Assembly (NCBI GenBank): GCA_041584475.1
Contig: JBFHDX010000051.1
Span: 1 to 26,454 of the forward strand
DNA: 26,454 nt
Direction: 5' to 3'
Origin: JBFHDX01 sp041584475
Lineage (GTDB): Bacteria; Pseudomonadota; Alphaproteobacteria; UBA8366; JADFVY01
A program made the position numbers and the translations under genes. The notes beneath the pieces were generated by a model. That model was not told the origin of the DNA. It saw nothing but the letters and a program-made list of their open reading frames with translations, and ran no database searches. Shown here piece by piece: positions 1 to 8,749 of the stretch. Position 1 is the first letter of the stretch. Each line of letters begins with the position of its first letter.

Positions 1-7
1 CGCTTTC

Positions 8-73
8 CGGCGCCGCATCTGTTCAATGCTGCGGACGAGCCAAGGACCATTTCGGCGCCGCATCTGTTCAATG
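8..73. repeat. 21-bp direct repeat, 45-bp period
   Basis: The same 21-bp word, beginning CGGCGCCGCATC and ending TTCAATG, occurs at 8-28 and again at 53-73, so the period is 45 bp. The repeat starts close to the window edge, so more copies may lie outside. It sits just beyond the stop codon of the minus-strand HPt/receiver gene. I see no coding role for it. Confidence 0.7.
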
Positions 74-81
74 GCGGCGCC
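54..81 (-). terminator. hairpin beyond the HPt/receiver gene, possible terminator
   Basis: GGCGCCGC (54-61) and GCGGCGCC (74-81) are a perfect 8-bp inverted repeat around a 12-nt loop. The hairpin lies 35 nt past the stop codon of the minus-strand gene that ends at 116. There is no clear U-tract, so intrinsic termination is only a suggestion. Confidence 0.35.
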
Positions 82-115
82 GCGCAACGGGTCCCGAAGC
101 CTTGGTGGCCGCAGC

Positions 116-898
116 CTAGAGCAGGAAGTGGTGGCTCATCGCCCGGGCCAGATCGTCGCCGAACGACTCGCCCTTGTGGATCACCGGCACCGATTTCGGC
201 AGCAGCGCCAGGTTCTCGTCGTCGTCGTCGAGGCTGGTCAGCACCGCGACCGGCGTGTTCCGCGTCTCCGGCATCGTCGCCAGGGCGGTCGCCAGATCGA
301 TGCCGCTCAGGCCCGGCATGACGGCCGAGACGATCACCAGGTCGGGGCGCGTGCGCACGACCTGTTCGAACGCCTCGAACGGCGAGGTGGTGACCACGGT
401 GCGGTAGCCGCAGGCCTGCATCTCGCGCTCGACATAGGTCGTCTGCGAGTTGTGCTGCATCACCAGCATGACCTCGAAATCGAGGATCGCGTTGTCGTCG
501 ATGCCGAGCATGCGCGGCCGCGCCGGCAGGCCGCGGACGATCAGCCCGGGGTCGGCGTCCTCGGCGTAGCCGCCCTCGATCGCGGTGTGCATGGTGTCCA
601 TGAAGGCGCGGATCGCCGGCACCGTCCATTCGGCGATGTGGTCGAGCGCGTTCAGATAATCCTCGAAGCGCGCGGCGACGAGGCCGAGGATCGTCATGCC
701 GTAGTTGCGGGCCTGGCCCTTGATCTCGAAAGCGAGCAGGCGCAGCACGTCGAGGTCGGTCGCGGTCGAGATCGCGTCGTCGAGTTCGGCAAGCTTTTCC
801 CCCGTCGTATCGAGGAAATCGCGCCGCATGTACTCGATCATCTCGGCCGAGGCGCCGGCGACGACGCCGTCTTCGGACTGCCTCTTGCGCGCCACCAT
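116..898 (-). CDS. degenerate HPt + receiver (pseudo-receiver) regulatory protein
   Basis: This is a 260-residue cytoplasmic protein with an HPt-like helical N-terminal half (about residues 20-110) and a receiver-like C-terminal half (about 140-258). The HPt signature is recognisable as AFEIKGQARNYG at 56-67, but the phospho-accepting His of the usual AHxLKG motif is Phe57. In the receiver half the phospho-accepting Asp of the PDLVIxD strand is Ser191 (PDLVIVSAVMPG), and the acidic pair normally at the end of beta-1 is missing. The conserved Thr/Ser (T221) and Lys (K242) remain. It is therefore probably a phosphorylation-independent adaptor or a signal-blind partner of a two-component pathway. 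It lies 69 nt downstream of the GST gene on the same strand, so co-transcription is possible. The ATG is preceded by GGGCGGAG. The domain call is fairly sure; the function is inference. Confidence 0.75.
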   Translation of the reverse strand: MVARKRQSEDGVVAGASAEMIEYMRRDFLDTTGEKLAELDDAISTATDLDVLRLLAFEIKGQARNYGMTILGLVAARFEDYLNALDHIAEWTVPAIRAFMDTMHTAIEGGYAEDADPGLIVRGLPARPRMLGIDDNAILDFEVMLVMQHNSQTTYVEREMQACGYRTVVTTSPFEAFEQVVRTRPDLVIVSAVMPGLSGIDLATALATMPETRNTPVAVLTSLDDDDENLALLPKSVPVIHKGESFGDDLARAMSHHFLL

Positions 899-967
899 TG
901 CTCCGCCCTGACTTACCCCCGGATTCCCGGCAAACGGAAACCGTAGGACAGGACGGCTAAGATTCGG

Positions 968-1663
968 TTAATTGCGCCGGAATTGCTTGGCTCCGAAGAG
1001 GTTTTCGCGGGCCTCGTCGTCGAACGTCCCGTCGCTGCGGTGCTCGGCGAGCACGTCCAGCGCCCGAATCACCGCCGGCCGCGCGGCGATGCGGTCGAAC
1101 CACTTGCGCAGGCTGGGGAAATCGTCGAGATCCTGTCCCTGCCGCTCGTAGCTGCGCAGCCACGGAAAGATCGCCATGTCGGCGATGCCGTAGTCGTCGC
1201 CGGCGATCCACTCGCTCGCTCGCAGACGGCGGTCCATCACCCCGTAGAGCCGCCCCGCCTCGTTGGTGTAGCGTTCGATCGCGTAGGGGATCTTTTCCGG
1301 CGCGTAGCCGCGGAAATGATGCGCCTGGCCGAGCATCGGCCCGACACCGCCCATCTGGAACATCAGCCACTGCAGCACGGTGTGGCGGGCGCGCGGCGCC
1401 TCGGGCAGGAAACGGCCGGTCTTCTCCGCGAGGTAGATCAGGATCGCCCCGGATTCGAACAGCGAGAACGGCGTGCCGCCCGGGCCGTCCGGATCGACGA
1501 TCGCCGGAATGCGGTTGTTCGGGCTGATGGCGAGGAATTCCGGGGTGAACTGGTCGCCGCGACCGATATTGACCGGGTGCACGCGATAGGCGAGCCCGGT
1601 CTCCTCGAGCATGATGTGAATCTTGTGCCCGTTGGGCGTCGGCCAGGTATAGAGTTCGATCAT
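968..1663 (-). CDS. glutathione S-transferase, Nu-class-like (YfcG/YghU type)
   Basis: This 231-residue protein has an N-terminal thioredoxin-fold domain (about 1-85) carrying YTWPTPNGHKI, the TPNG signature of the YfcG/YghU (Nu-class) transferases, which in E. coli act as glutathione-dependent disulfide reductases. The glutathione-binding segments NNRIPAIVDP and SLFESGAILIYLAE are both present. A helical C-terminal domain (about 95-215) contains the conserved GDDYGIADMAIFPW stretch. The ATG at 1663 was chosen because GGGGGAG lies just upstream; an in-frame ATG 45 nt further up would add residues outside the fold. It probably helps handle thiols, disulfides or electrophiles in the cytoplasm; the substrate cannot be told from sequence. 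Its own promoter seems to lie at 1712-1739. Confidence 0.9.
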   Translation of the reverse strand: MIELYTWPTPNGHKIHIMLEETGLAYRVHPVNIGRGDQFTPEFLAISPNNRIPAIVDPDGPGGTPFSLFESGAILIYLAEKTGRFLPEAPRARHTVLQWLMFQMGGVGPMLGQAHHFRGYAPEKIPYAIERYTNEAGRLYGVMDRRLRASEWIAGDDYGIADMAIFPWLRSYERQGQDLDDFPSLRKWFDRIAARPAVIRALDVLAEHRSDGTFDDEARENLFGAKQFRRN

Positions 1664-1711
1664 CGCTGCTCCCCCATGCGCCCGCGCCGCCGCGCCGGGC
1701 AGCGCCACCCC

Positions 1712-1739
1712 AAGATAGGGCGGCGCCCGCGCGGTTCAA
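1712..1739 (-). promoter_or_regulatory. candidate sigma-70 promoter for the GST gene
   Basis: On the minus strand, TTGAAC (1734-1739) is separated by 16 bp from TATCTT (1712-1717), about 50 nt upstream of the GST start codon. Both hexamers match the consensus at four of six positions. It lies just after the spoVR stop, where a separate promoter would be expected. Motif reading only. Confidence 0.35.
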
Positions 1740-1758
1740 CGGTGGCTCGAGGACAACG

Positions 1759-1772
1759 GCGCCGGCCGGCGC
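1759..1772 (-). terminator. 14-bp perfect palindrome abutting the spoVR stop
   Basis: GCGCCGGCCGGCGC is a perfect palindrome that begins at the base after the spoVR stop codon. It could act in 3'-end processing or termination of the prkA-yeaH-spoVR mRNA. No U-run follows, so a strong intrinsic terminator is not demonstrated. Confidence 0.3.
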
Positions 1773-3206
1773 TCAGCTGACGCTCTCGACGTTCAGCCCT
1801 TCGGCGTTGCGCACGAGGCGGCGCGGCTCGCCGTTCAGCACGGTATCGAGCGCGACGTCGCGGCCCCACAGCTCGCGGAGCTGCGCCAGCGTGCGGTCCG
1901 CGAACTCGATGTGCAGGTCGCGCCCGTCGTGCTCGTGGCGCAGCAGCAGCGTCCGGTTGCCGCCGAGATCGGCGTCGACGATGACGATCACCGGCACGCC
2001 GCCCATGCCGACCGATTTGAGCAGCAGGTCCTTGACGTCGCGCCAGCCGGAATCGTCCGACACCTTCGAGATCACGAGCTCCTGGCCGCGCGGCTCGTAC
2101 GCGTAGAGGCCGAGTTCGCGCATCATGCGCGGGCCGAGGAAGCGGCGCAGGAAGGAGACGTCGCGGTCGGCCTCGCGGATCGCGAACATCGCGTCCTTCG
2201 CGCTCATCCCGGGCTCGCCGAACTCCTCGATCTCCTCCGCCGTCGGCTCCTCGTAGCGCCGGCGGATGTCGTGCCACAGTCGGAAGCCGATATGGTAGGG
2301 GTTGAGGTCGCCTTCGATCGGCCGCACCACCTGGTTGTGGCGCACCAGGAATTCGAGGTGGATCTCGTCCGACAGCTCGAGGCTGTTCATGATCTGGTGA
2401 TGCCAGTACGTGGCCCAGCCCTCGTTCATGATCTTGGTCTCGATCTGCGGGATGAAGTAGGCCGCCTCCTCGTGGACGATCGTCAGGATGTCCCGCTGCC
2501 AGTCCTCGAGCTTCGGGTTGTGGTCGCGGATGAACAGCAGCAGGTCCGGGTCCGGCTCCAGCGGCACGCGCGAGAGGTCGGGTTCGGCGGTCTCCTGCGC
2601 CGGGTGGATATGCTGCCAGGGGTCGCGCTCGGGCATGGCATCGGCGGTGACGCGCGCCTGCTGCTCCTCCGGCGTCAGCTTGCGAATGCCGAAATTGCGG
2701 CGCGTCTGCAACGACACCGTGTGCGCGGCGTCGAGCGTCGCCTCGACGCGGTCGATGCCGATCGACGGATCCTCCACATAGTCGCGCACGCGGTCGGCGC
2801 GCGCCTTGAAGGCGCCGATGACGCGGTCGGCGCCCGTGTGCCGGAAGGTGAAATTGTTGCGGAAGAAATCGTTGTGGCCGTAAACGTGCGCGATCGTCAG
2901 GATCTGCAGGCACAGCGAGTTCTCGCGCATCAGATAGGCGATGCTCGGGTCGGAGTTGATCACCATCTCGTAGGGCAGACCGGCGACGCCGTGGTCGTAC
3001 AGCGTCTTCTGGCGCTCGAACGATTTGCCGAACGACCAGTGCGGATAGTGCGCGGGCATGCCGTGATAGGCCATGGCGCCGAGCATCTGGTTATGGTCGC
3101 AGATCTCGAATTCCTGCGCATAGCAGGTCAGGCCGAACTCCTCGACCTTTTCACGGATACGTTCGTCCCAGCGCTCGAGATCGTCGAGGCTCCAGGTGGT
3201 GGCCAT
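1773..3206 (-). CDS. spoVR: SpoVR family protein (YcgB-like)
   Basis: This 477-residue protein has the family hallmarks along its length: EICDHNQMLGAMAYHGMPAHYPHWSFG near residue 35, the IAHVYGHNDFFRNNF block near 105-120, and HEEAAYFIPQIETKIMNEGWATYWHHQIM in the middle. The last is rich in conserved His and Glu and hints at metal binding. SpoVR is required for spore cortex formation in Bacillus, but most members, like this one, occur in non-sporulating bacteria next to prkA and the DUF444 gene. Its biochemical role is not known. The length is normal (E. coli YcgB is about 510). The start is well supported: a GGAGGG ribosome site sits inside the end of the DUF444 gene, and only 5 nt separate that stop from this ATG, which suggests translational coupling. 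It is the last gene of the module. Confidence 0.95.
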   Translation of the reverse strand: MATTWSLDDLERWDERIREKVEEFGLTCYAQEFEICDHNQMLGAMAYHGMPAHYPHWSFGKSFERQKTLYDHGVAGLPYEMVINSDPSIAYLMRENSLCLQILTIAHVYGHNDFFRNNFTFRHTGADRVIGAFKARADRVRDYVEDPSIGIDRVEATLDAAHTVSLQTRRNFGIRKLTPEEQQARVTADAMPERDPWQHIHPAQETAEPDLSRVPLEPDPDLLLFIRDHNPKLEDWQRDILTIVHEEAAYFIPQIETKIMNEGWATYWHHQIMNSLELSDEIHLEFLVRHNQVVRPIEGDLNPYHIGFRLWHDIRRRYEEPTAEEIEEFGEPGMSAKDAMFAIREADRDVSFLRRFLGPRMMRELGLYAYEPRGQELVISKVSDDSGWRDVKDLLLKSVGMGGVPVIVIVDADLGGNRTLLLRHEHDGRDLHIEFADRTLAQLRELWGRDVALDTVLNGEPRRLVRNAEGLNVESVS

Positions 3207-3211
3207 CGCGG

Positions 3212-4459
3212 TCAGCCCTCCTCGGCGGCAGCGGCGGCAGCGTCGGCCGGTTGCCGCGCGCTGGTCGCCCGGTCCTTGTCGAGAAGCGCGCGCAGGCCGG
3301 GCCAGACGTCCTGCTTCTGCTCGATGAGCACGGTTTGGAAATTCTCCGCCGAGATGCCGTTGAAGGTCTCGAGCATCGAATCACCGCCGTAATAGGTCTC
3401 GAGCGGCTTGATTTCGCCATAGCCGAACAGGTTGCAGATCGAGCACAGCTCCTCGGCGGCCGCCACCGCGGCCTCGTTGTCGTGCGAGAAATTATCGCCG
3501 TCGGAACAGTGGAACGCATAGACGTTCCACAGGTCGGGGTGGAAGCGCTCGCGGATCACCTCGAGCGCCTTGCGGTAGCCTGACGAGATCATCGTGCCGC
3601 CCGATTCTCCCTTGTGGAAGAACTCCTCCTCGGTGACCTCCTTGGCCTCGGCGTGGTGGGCGATGAACACCAGCTCGACGTTGCGGTAGCGCGTGCGGAC
3701 GAACTGATAGAGCAGGAAGAAGAAGCTGCGCGCGAGATACTTCTTGATCGTGTCCATCGAGCCCGACGTGTCCATGACGCAGATCACCACGGCGTTCGAT
3801 TCCATCTCCTCGTCGGGAACGCGCCGGCGGTAGCGCAGATCGTCGGGATTGAAGGGAAAGCGCGGCTCGGCTTCGCCCTCCTTCTTCTTCTTCCTGGCGC
3901 TGGGCGGCTCGCCCGCCGCGACGCCCCGCGCGATGCGGCGGCGCAGGCGGTTCTTCGCGGAACGGCGCTTGTCGAGGTGGACGCGGATGCCGGTGCGCCG
4001 GAATCCCTGCCGCTTGGTGCCGCGCGCGACGGGGGTCTGGCGCAGGGCCTTGCGTTCGAGGTCGGGCAGTTCGAGATCCTCGAACATGATGTCGATCAGC
4101 TCGTCGAGCGTGATGTCGGTCTCGTAGTAGTCGACTCCGGGCTTGTCGCCCGCCTGGCCCGGCTCGCTCCCCTCGCCCGGACGCTTGCCGACGACCTGGC
4201 CCTCCTGCTCGTCGCCGTCGCCCGAACCGACGCCGCCGTTGTTGTCGCCGTACACGAACCGGTACTCGCGAATGCCGCGGATCGGCACCTTGACGATGCG
4301 GTCGCCGTCCTGGCCGATGACCGACTCCTCGGCAACGATGTCGGCGATGTTCTCCCGGATCGCCTCACGGACCTTCTTGCGGTGCCGCAATCGGTCCCCC
4401 GCGCTGCGGTCCGAGCGGAGCGCATCGGACGACGGGTAGGGCCGGAACACGGTGCTCAT
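3212..4459 (-). CDS. yeaH: YeaH/YhbH family protein (DUF444), VWA-like
   Basis: A 415-residue partner protein of the PrkA kinase. The N-terminal half is highly charged: a Gly/Asp/Glu-rich linker (about 71-105) and a basic tract around 155-195. The C-terminal half is a von Willebrand A-like fold. A complete MIDAS metal site can be read: DTSGS at 230-234, Thr289 (GGTMISS) and Asp320 (CSDGDN). In enterobacteria yeaG and yeaH are co-transcribed and respond to stationary phase and nitrogen starvation; the molecular function of YeaH is unsettled. This gene lies 48 nt after prkA and 5 nt before spoVR, giving the canonical order prkA-yeaH-spoVR. A GGAGGGAG sequence precedes the ATG with rather long spacing. 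Length is typical and nothing appears broken. Confidence 0.93.
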   Translation of the reverse strand: MSTVFRPYPSSDALRSDRSAGDRLRHRKKVREAIRENIADIVAEESVIGQDGDRIVKVPIRGIREYRFVYGDNNGGVGSGDGDEQEGQVVGKRPGEGSEPGQAGDKPGVDYYETDITLDELIDIMFEDLELPDLERKALRQTPVARGTKRQGFRRTGIRVHLDKRRSAKNRLRRRIARGVAAGEPPSARKKKKEGEAEPRFPFNPDDLRYRRRVPDEEMESNAVVICVMDTSGSMDTIKKYLARSFFFLLYQFVRTRYRNVELVFIAHHAEAKEVTEEEFFHKGESGGTMISSGYRKALEVIRERFHPDLWNVYAFHCSDGDNFSHDNEAAVAAAEELCSICNLFGYGEIKPLETYYGGDSMLETFNGISAENFQTVLIEQKQDVWPGLRALLDKDRATSARQPADAAAAAAEEG

Positions 4460-4507
4460 CGGGGTCTCACTCCCTCCGTCTCGCGCCTCGGCCGCGCTGC
4501 CGCCCGA

Positions 4508-6439
4508 TCAGTCCTTCCACAGATTGTTGGCGGCGTACTTCATCACCACTTCGGCCGAGTACTCGTTATAGCCGCGCTCGAGCAGGTTCTTGACGAGGCT
4601 GTCGTACTTCTCGCGCTGCTCCTCGTCGCGCGTCCGCGCCTTGGTGATGATGCGGCTGATCTCGCGCACCGAGTTGGTCAGCTTCTTCTCGATCGCCTCG
4701 CGCAGCGGTTCGTAACTGCCGTAGCTGACGGTCTCGCCGCGGCGTGTCGCCGACCACAGATAGGCGATGACCTCCTGGCGGAAGCCGTCGGCGGCCGGAC
4801 CGATGACGGCGATCTGCTCCTCGATCGACTTCAGGAAGCCCTCGTCGGGGTTCAGGTCCTCGCGGGTGTCGCGGTCCTTGACCTTCGACTTGTTCACATA
4901 GGCCTCGGCGTGGTCGAGATAATTGTGGAACAGGGTCTCCGCCTGCTCCTCGTATGCGAAGACGAAGGCCTTGGTGATCTCCTTCTCGAGGATCTCGAGA
5001 TAGGCCTTGTGGATCGAGTCCTGCAGGAACTCCAGATACTGCTTGCGCTGGTCGTCGGGGAAGTGCGCCTCCTTGACCATGTGGACGAGCGCCTCGCGCA
5101 CATGGATCGGCGTGATCCCTTCCGGGCTCTCCGACAACGCGTTGTCGAGCGCCTTGATGATGAAGCGCGGCGAGATGCCGCTCATGCCCTCGAGCGGCGC
5201 CTCGTCCTGCAGCTCGGTGATGTTGACCTTCTTCGTGCGTCCCTTCTCGACGACCTCCTCGCCGTCGTAGATCCGCAGCTTGGTTATCAGGTCGCATTTC
5301 GGCGTCGACGCGAGGCGCGAGAGAATCCCGAACATCGCCGCCACGGTCAGCGTGTGCGGCGCGATGTGCGCGGTAAAGCCCGACCGCCTGAGGATCTTCT
5401 CGTAGATCTTCACCTCGTCGCTGAGCCGCAGGTTGTAGGGTACCTTGACCGTCACGATGCGGTCGAGGATCGCCTCGTTCGTCGGATCCGCGCGGAACTT
5501 TTGCCACTCCGCCTCGTTGGAGTGGGCGATGATCACGGTGTCGACGTGGACCGTGCCGTGCCGGCCCGGCGCCGGCACGAACTTCTCCTGCGTCGCCGTG
5601 ATGATCGTGTGCAGATACTCGGTCTCGTTCTTGAAGATCTCGATGAACTCGACCATGCCGCGGTTGCCGGCGTTGAACGCGCCGTTGAGGTCGAGCACCC
5701 GGGGGTCGCCCTCGGAGAATTTGTCGAGCTTCGAGATGTCCTCCGAGCCGATCAGCACCGAGGTGTCCTGGTTGTTGGGGTCGACCGGCGGCACGATGGC
5801 GATGCCACGGCGGGCCTGTTTGGAGAACGAAACGGTCTCGACCGGCACCTCCTCGTAACGGCCCTTGAATTCGTGCTCCAGCCGGTAGCGGCAGACGGGG
5901 CAGAGATCGCCCTCGATCGGCACGTCGAGCATCTTCTCGAACTCGCGCCGCAGGTTGCGCGGGATCAGGTGCAGGGGTTCTTCCTGCATCGGGCAGCCGG
6001 CGATGGCATGGATCGGTTCGGCTTCCTCGAGTCCGCGCCGCAGCGACTCGGTGAGCGAGCTCTTGCCCGCGCCGACCGGGCCCATCAGGTACAGGACCTG
6101 GCGCGACTCCTCGCCTTGCAGCGCCGCCGCATGGAGGTAGCGCACGAGCTTCGCGACGACGCGCTCGATGCCGAAAAACTCGTCCTTGAAGAAGTTGTAG
6201 ACGCGGACCTTCTCGTCACCGAACAGGCGCTGCAGGCGCCCGTCCTCTCCAGTATCCAGTTCCTCGACTCCCTTCGCCGCAACGACGTCGTAGAGGCGCG
6301 CCGGGGCAAGCTGGCAGGTGGTAGGGTTCTTGCGGACTTTTTCGAGGTATTCGAGGAACGTTCCGCTCCAATCGCCCTTCTCGCGACTCGCGCGGTCCTT
6401 TTCGATGAGGTCGGCAAACGAGGTCTGTTTCCTGGTCAT
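4508..6439 (-). CDS. prkA: PrkA family serine protein kinase / AAA+ protein
   Basis: This 643-residue protein matches the usual PrkA/YeaG length. An AAA+ domain occupies about residues 20-380, with Walker A GPVGAGKS at 120-127. A CPVC pair (C180, C183) follows, a possible metal site. The C-terminal PrkA kinase-like domain (about 390-640) includes the segment EEQIAVIGPAADGFRQEV. PrkA of Bacillus was described as a serine kinase and has also been argued to act as an AAA+ protease; E. coli YeaG affects adaptation to nitrogen starvation. It is the first gene of the prkA-yeaH-spoVR transcript and is preceded by a 336-bp gap. The ribosome site before the chosen ATG is weak, and no better start is visible. 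It is cytoplasmic; no signal or membrane segments are seen. Confidence 0.95.
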   Translation of the reverse strand: MTRKQTSFADLIEKDRASREKGDWSGTFLEYLEKVRKNPTTCQLAPARLYDVVAAKGVEELDTGEDGRLQRLFGDEKVRVYNFFKDEFFGIERVVAKLVRYLHAAALQGEESRQVLYLMGPVGAGKSSLTESLRRGLEEAEPIHAIAGCPMQEEPLHLIPRNLRREFEKMLDVPIEGDLCPVCRYRLEHEFKGRYEEVPVETVSFSKQARRGIAIVPPVDPNNQDTSVLIGSEDISKLDKFSEGDPRVLDLNGAFNAGNRGMVEFIEIFKNETEYLHTIITATQEKFVPAPGRHGTVHVDTVIIAHSNEAEWQKFRADPTNEAILDRIVTVKVPYNLRLSDEVKIYEKILRRSGFTAHIAPHTLTVAAMFGILSRLASTPKCDLITKLRIYDGEEVVEKGRTKKVNITELQDEAPLEGMSGISPRFIIKALDNALSESPEGITPIHVREALVHMVKEAHFPDDQRKQYLEFLQDSIHKAYLEILEKEITKAFVFAYEEQAETLFHNYLDHAEAYVNKSKVKDRDTREDLNPDEGFLKSIEEQIAVIGPAADGFRQEVIAYLWSATRRGETVSYGSYEPLREAIEKKLTNSVREISRIITKARTRDEEQREKYDSLVKNLLERGYNEYSAEVVMKYAANNLWKD

Positions 6440-6775
6440 GAGCGCAACCGAAGCTCCATGGCTAAGTGACGTTGGTCCGTATCCCCTTCCTGGCCCCCCG
6501 GCGAAAAATAGTCCCCCTCAGCATTCAAAAGTTGGCGACCGCGATTTGCGCAGTCAATACCCGTCGTATCAAAAGACTCTCATCGATCTGTGTTTAAATT
6601 AGGTAAAGAAATGCACGTCAAAATTTCGTCAGCACAAGGGCCGATCGGGTTAAAAATCACGAATATTGCGGATGCGAAGATCTATCGCAGCGCAGTGTCA
6701 TCAGATATTTGTGCGCATACGACGCGAATTACACGTTATTTCTGTGATAGCGCGTCGACCGGCGTCCCTGAGGTT
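6440..6775. other. 336-bp AT-richer intergenic region between gatB and prkA
   Basis: This is the only gap above 300 bp in the window. Its stretch from about 6580 to 6745 is visibly richer in A/T than its surroundings. Both flanking genes are on the minus strand, so it is the 3' end of gatB plus the leader of prkA. A short plus-strand open frame (6590-6799) overlaps the gatB end and shows no family features, so I do not call it. One good promoter candidate is listed separately. I looked for a sigma-54 site and for the alphaproteobacterial stress-sigma motif (GGAAC-N16/17-CGTT) in the prkA direction and found neither. Confidence 0.6.
6593..6621 (-). promoter_or_regulatory. candidate sigma-70 promoter for prkA-yeaH-spoVR
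   Basis: On the minus strand, TTGACG (6616-6621, five of six matches to consensus) is followed after exactly 17 bp by TTTAAA (6593-6598, four of six). It lies about 150 nt upstream of the prkA start, inside the AT-rich stretch, leaving a long leader. Motif evidence only. Confidence 0.4.
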
Positions 6776-8227
<1,452 letters not shown>

Positions 8228-8257
8228 CGTCTTGCCTTCCGGTTCATGGTCGCGCCC

Positions 8258-8743
8258 CTACTGGTCGGCGGTGAACAGCACCGCCCGGCCGTTCTTCGCC
8301 GCGCGTCCGTAGAAGTCGCGGACCTTCTCGAACCAGCCCCAGGTGACGTCGATCACGTCGGCGCCGTCGTCGGGACTGTGCTTCTTGAACATGCCCTCCA
8401 GCCAGGCCCTGTCCAGTCCCTTGAGGGCATCGGCGACGGCCTTCACCTGGTCCGCTTCGACGAGACGGATGATGTGCGCCTTCTCCGACTTCAGCACCTG
8501 CTGGCCACCGAGAATCGCGAGGTTGAGGGGCGGCTGGCCGGCCTTCGGGTCCGGCTTGGGGCTGTCGGTCAGGCAGCAGTGGATCGCCTCCCACGCGGTG
8601 TCGCTGATCTGGCCGTGCTGCTCGTCCCATCCGGCCTCGATCTCGTTGGCGAAGTAATCCATCTTCGCCGCGTCGTCCGCCTGACCCAGAAGCGCATCCC
8701 TCTGGTCGGCCGTGATCGCGTAATGCACGCCGACGAAACGCAT
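8258..8743 (-). CDS. DUF1877 (YfbM-like) family protein inside the gat operon
   Basis: This 161-residue soluble protein begins MRFVGVHYAITADQRDALL and contains DTAWEAIHCCLTD, the pattern of DUF1877/YfbM proteins, where a conserved Trp and the 'IH..LT' stretch follow an acidic loop. A later DVTWGWFEKVRDFYGRAAKNG segment also suits the family's C-terminal end. The biochemical function of the family is not known. It sits tightly between gatA (6-nt gap, with the gatA stop inside this gene's GGGGGGTGA ribosome-site region) and gatB (30-nt gap), so it is almost certainly co-transcribed with them. No signal peptide or membrane segment. The family call is good but made by eye. Confidence 0.7.
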   Translation of the reverse strand: MRFVGVHYAITADQRDALLGQADDAAKMDYFANEIEAGWDEQHGQISDTAWEAIHCCLTDSPKPDPKAGQPPLNLAILGGQQVLKSEKAHIIRLVEADQVKAVADALKGLDRAWLEGMFKKHSPDDGADVIDVTWGWFEKVRDFYGRAAKNGRAVLFTADQ

Positions 8744-8749
8744 CGATTG

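Noticed and set aside
3614..6469. Very long plus-strand open frame (951 codons) opposite yeaH and prkA
   Set aside because: It is antisense to two well-supported genes, has a composition of repeated Leu/Val/Arg/Asp/Ala typical of GC-rich antisense frames, and has no recognisable domain.
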